Shown in pieces: positions 14,282 to 14,370 of a DNA stretch of 14,370 nucleotides. Under the pieces are notes generated by a model, which did no database searches, was not told where the DNA came from, and saw nothing but the letters and a program-made list of their open reading frames with translations. Both the position numbers and the translations under genes were made by a program. Source of the stretch: Porphyromonadaceae bacterium UBA3327 (GTDB taxonomy: Bacteria; Bacteroidota; Bacteroidia; Bacteroidales; Muribaculaceae); assembly GCA_002361155.1 (NCBI GenBank), contig DERZ01000034.1, positions 1-14,370 of the forward strand, written 5' to 3'. Numbering within the stretch: the first letter of the stretch is position 1; every line of letters starts with the position of its first letter.

Positions 14282-14370
14282 ATGGCAGAAAAACGAGATT
14301 ACTATGAGGTGCTTGGTGTCGCCAGAAACGCCACTCCCGATGAAATAAAGAAGGCCTATCGCAAGAAGGC
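14282..14370 (+). CDS. dnaJ: Chaperone DnaJ, N-terminal part, cut by the window edge
   Basis: Only 29 codons and two bases are present. They encode the beginning of a J domain: [19 protein letters not shown], then [10 protein letters not shown], which matches helices I and II of DnaJ. The HPD motif would lie beyond the window. It starts 12 nt after grpE and is evidently co-transcribed, giving the GrpE-DnaJ partner pair that works with DnaK. A shorter J-domain protein cannot be excluded from the fragment, but the grpE neighbour favours DnaJ. Confidence 0.9.
   Translation, partial: MAEKRDYYEVLGVARNATPDEIKKAYRKK

Overview
The window looks like chromosomal DNA of a gut-type Bacteroidales bacterium; Muribaculaceae is my best guess, from protein style only. 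The evidence is threefold. Several genes are preceded by the Bacteroidota housekeeping promoter (TTTG, about 20 bp, TAnnTTTG). Start codons generally lack a Shine-Dalgarno sequence. The gene content is typical of the group: DUF3822 next to rsmD, a bifunctional RibBA, a DUF1460-type protein, and secreted multi-domain proteins ending in a sorting-tail-like segment. All genes are on the + strand.

Region 1 (1-4921) is an accessory, cell-envelope region. It holds three predicted exported proteins: a 525-aa protein with chitobiase-like and OB-like domains (171-1748), a 547-aa protein with two copies of a jelly-roll domain (2025-3668), and a 373-aa paralogue with one copy (3800-4921). All three end in the same ungapped 33-residue tail, which suggests a common route to the surface. 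The first two have their own consensus promoters and the third has only a weak candidate. Clear hairpin terminators follow genes 1 and 2. The second gene also has a long, structured 5' leader.

Region 2 (about 4930-11710) is metabolic and housekeeping. A cytoplasmic type I L-asparaginase (5032-6135) has its own -7 element. A promoter at 6139-6170 then appears to drive DUF3822, rsmD, ribBA and an S9 prolyl-oligopeptidase-type exopeptidase, with gaps of 33, 46 and 2 bp. A perfect GC-rich hairpin follows the peptidase gene.

Region 3 (11723-14370) holds a DUF1460-like envelope protein that seems to have lost its catalytic Cys and His, then ispE (isoprenoid precursor synthesis), grpE and the first 29 codons of dnaJ (chaperone pair, cut by the window edge).

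I found no RNA genes, CRISPR arrays, insertion sequences or phage genes. Most of the window is ordinary. The points most worth a second look are the catalytically degenerate DUF1460 protein, the structured leader upstream of 2025 with its tiny ORF, and the trio of secreted proteins with a common tail.
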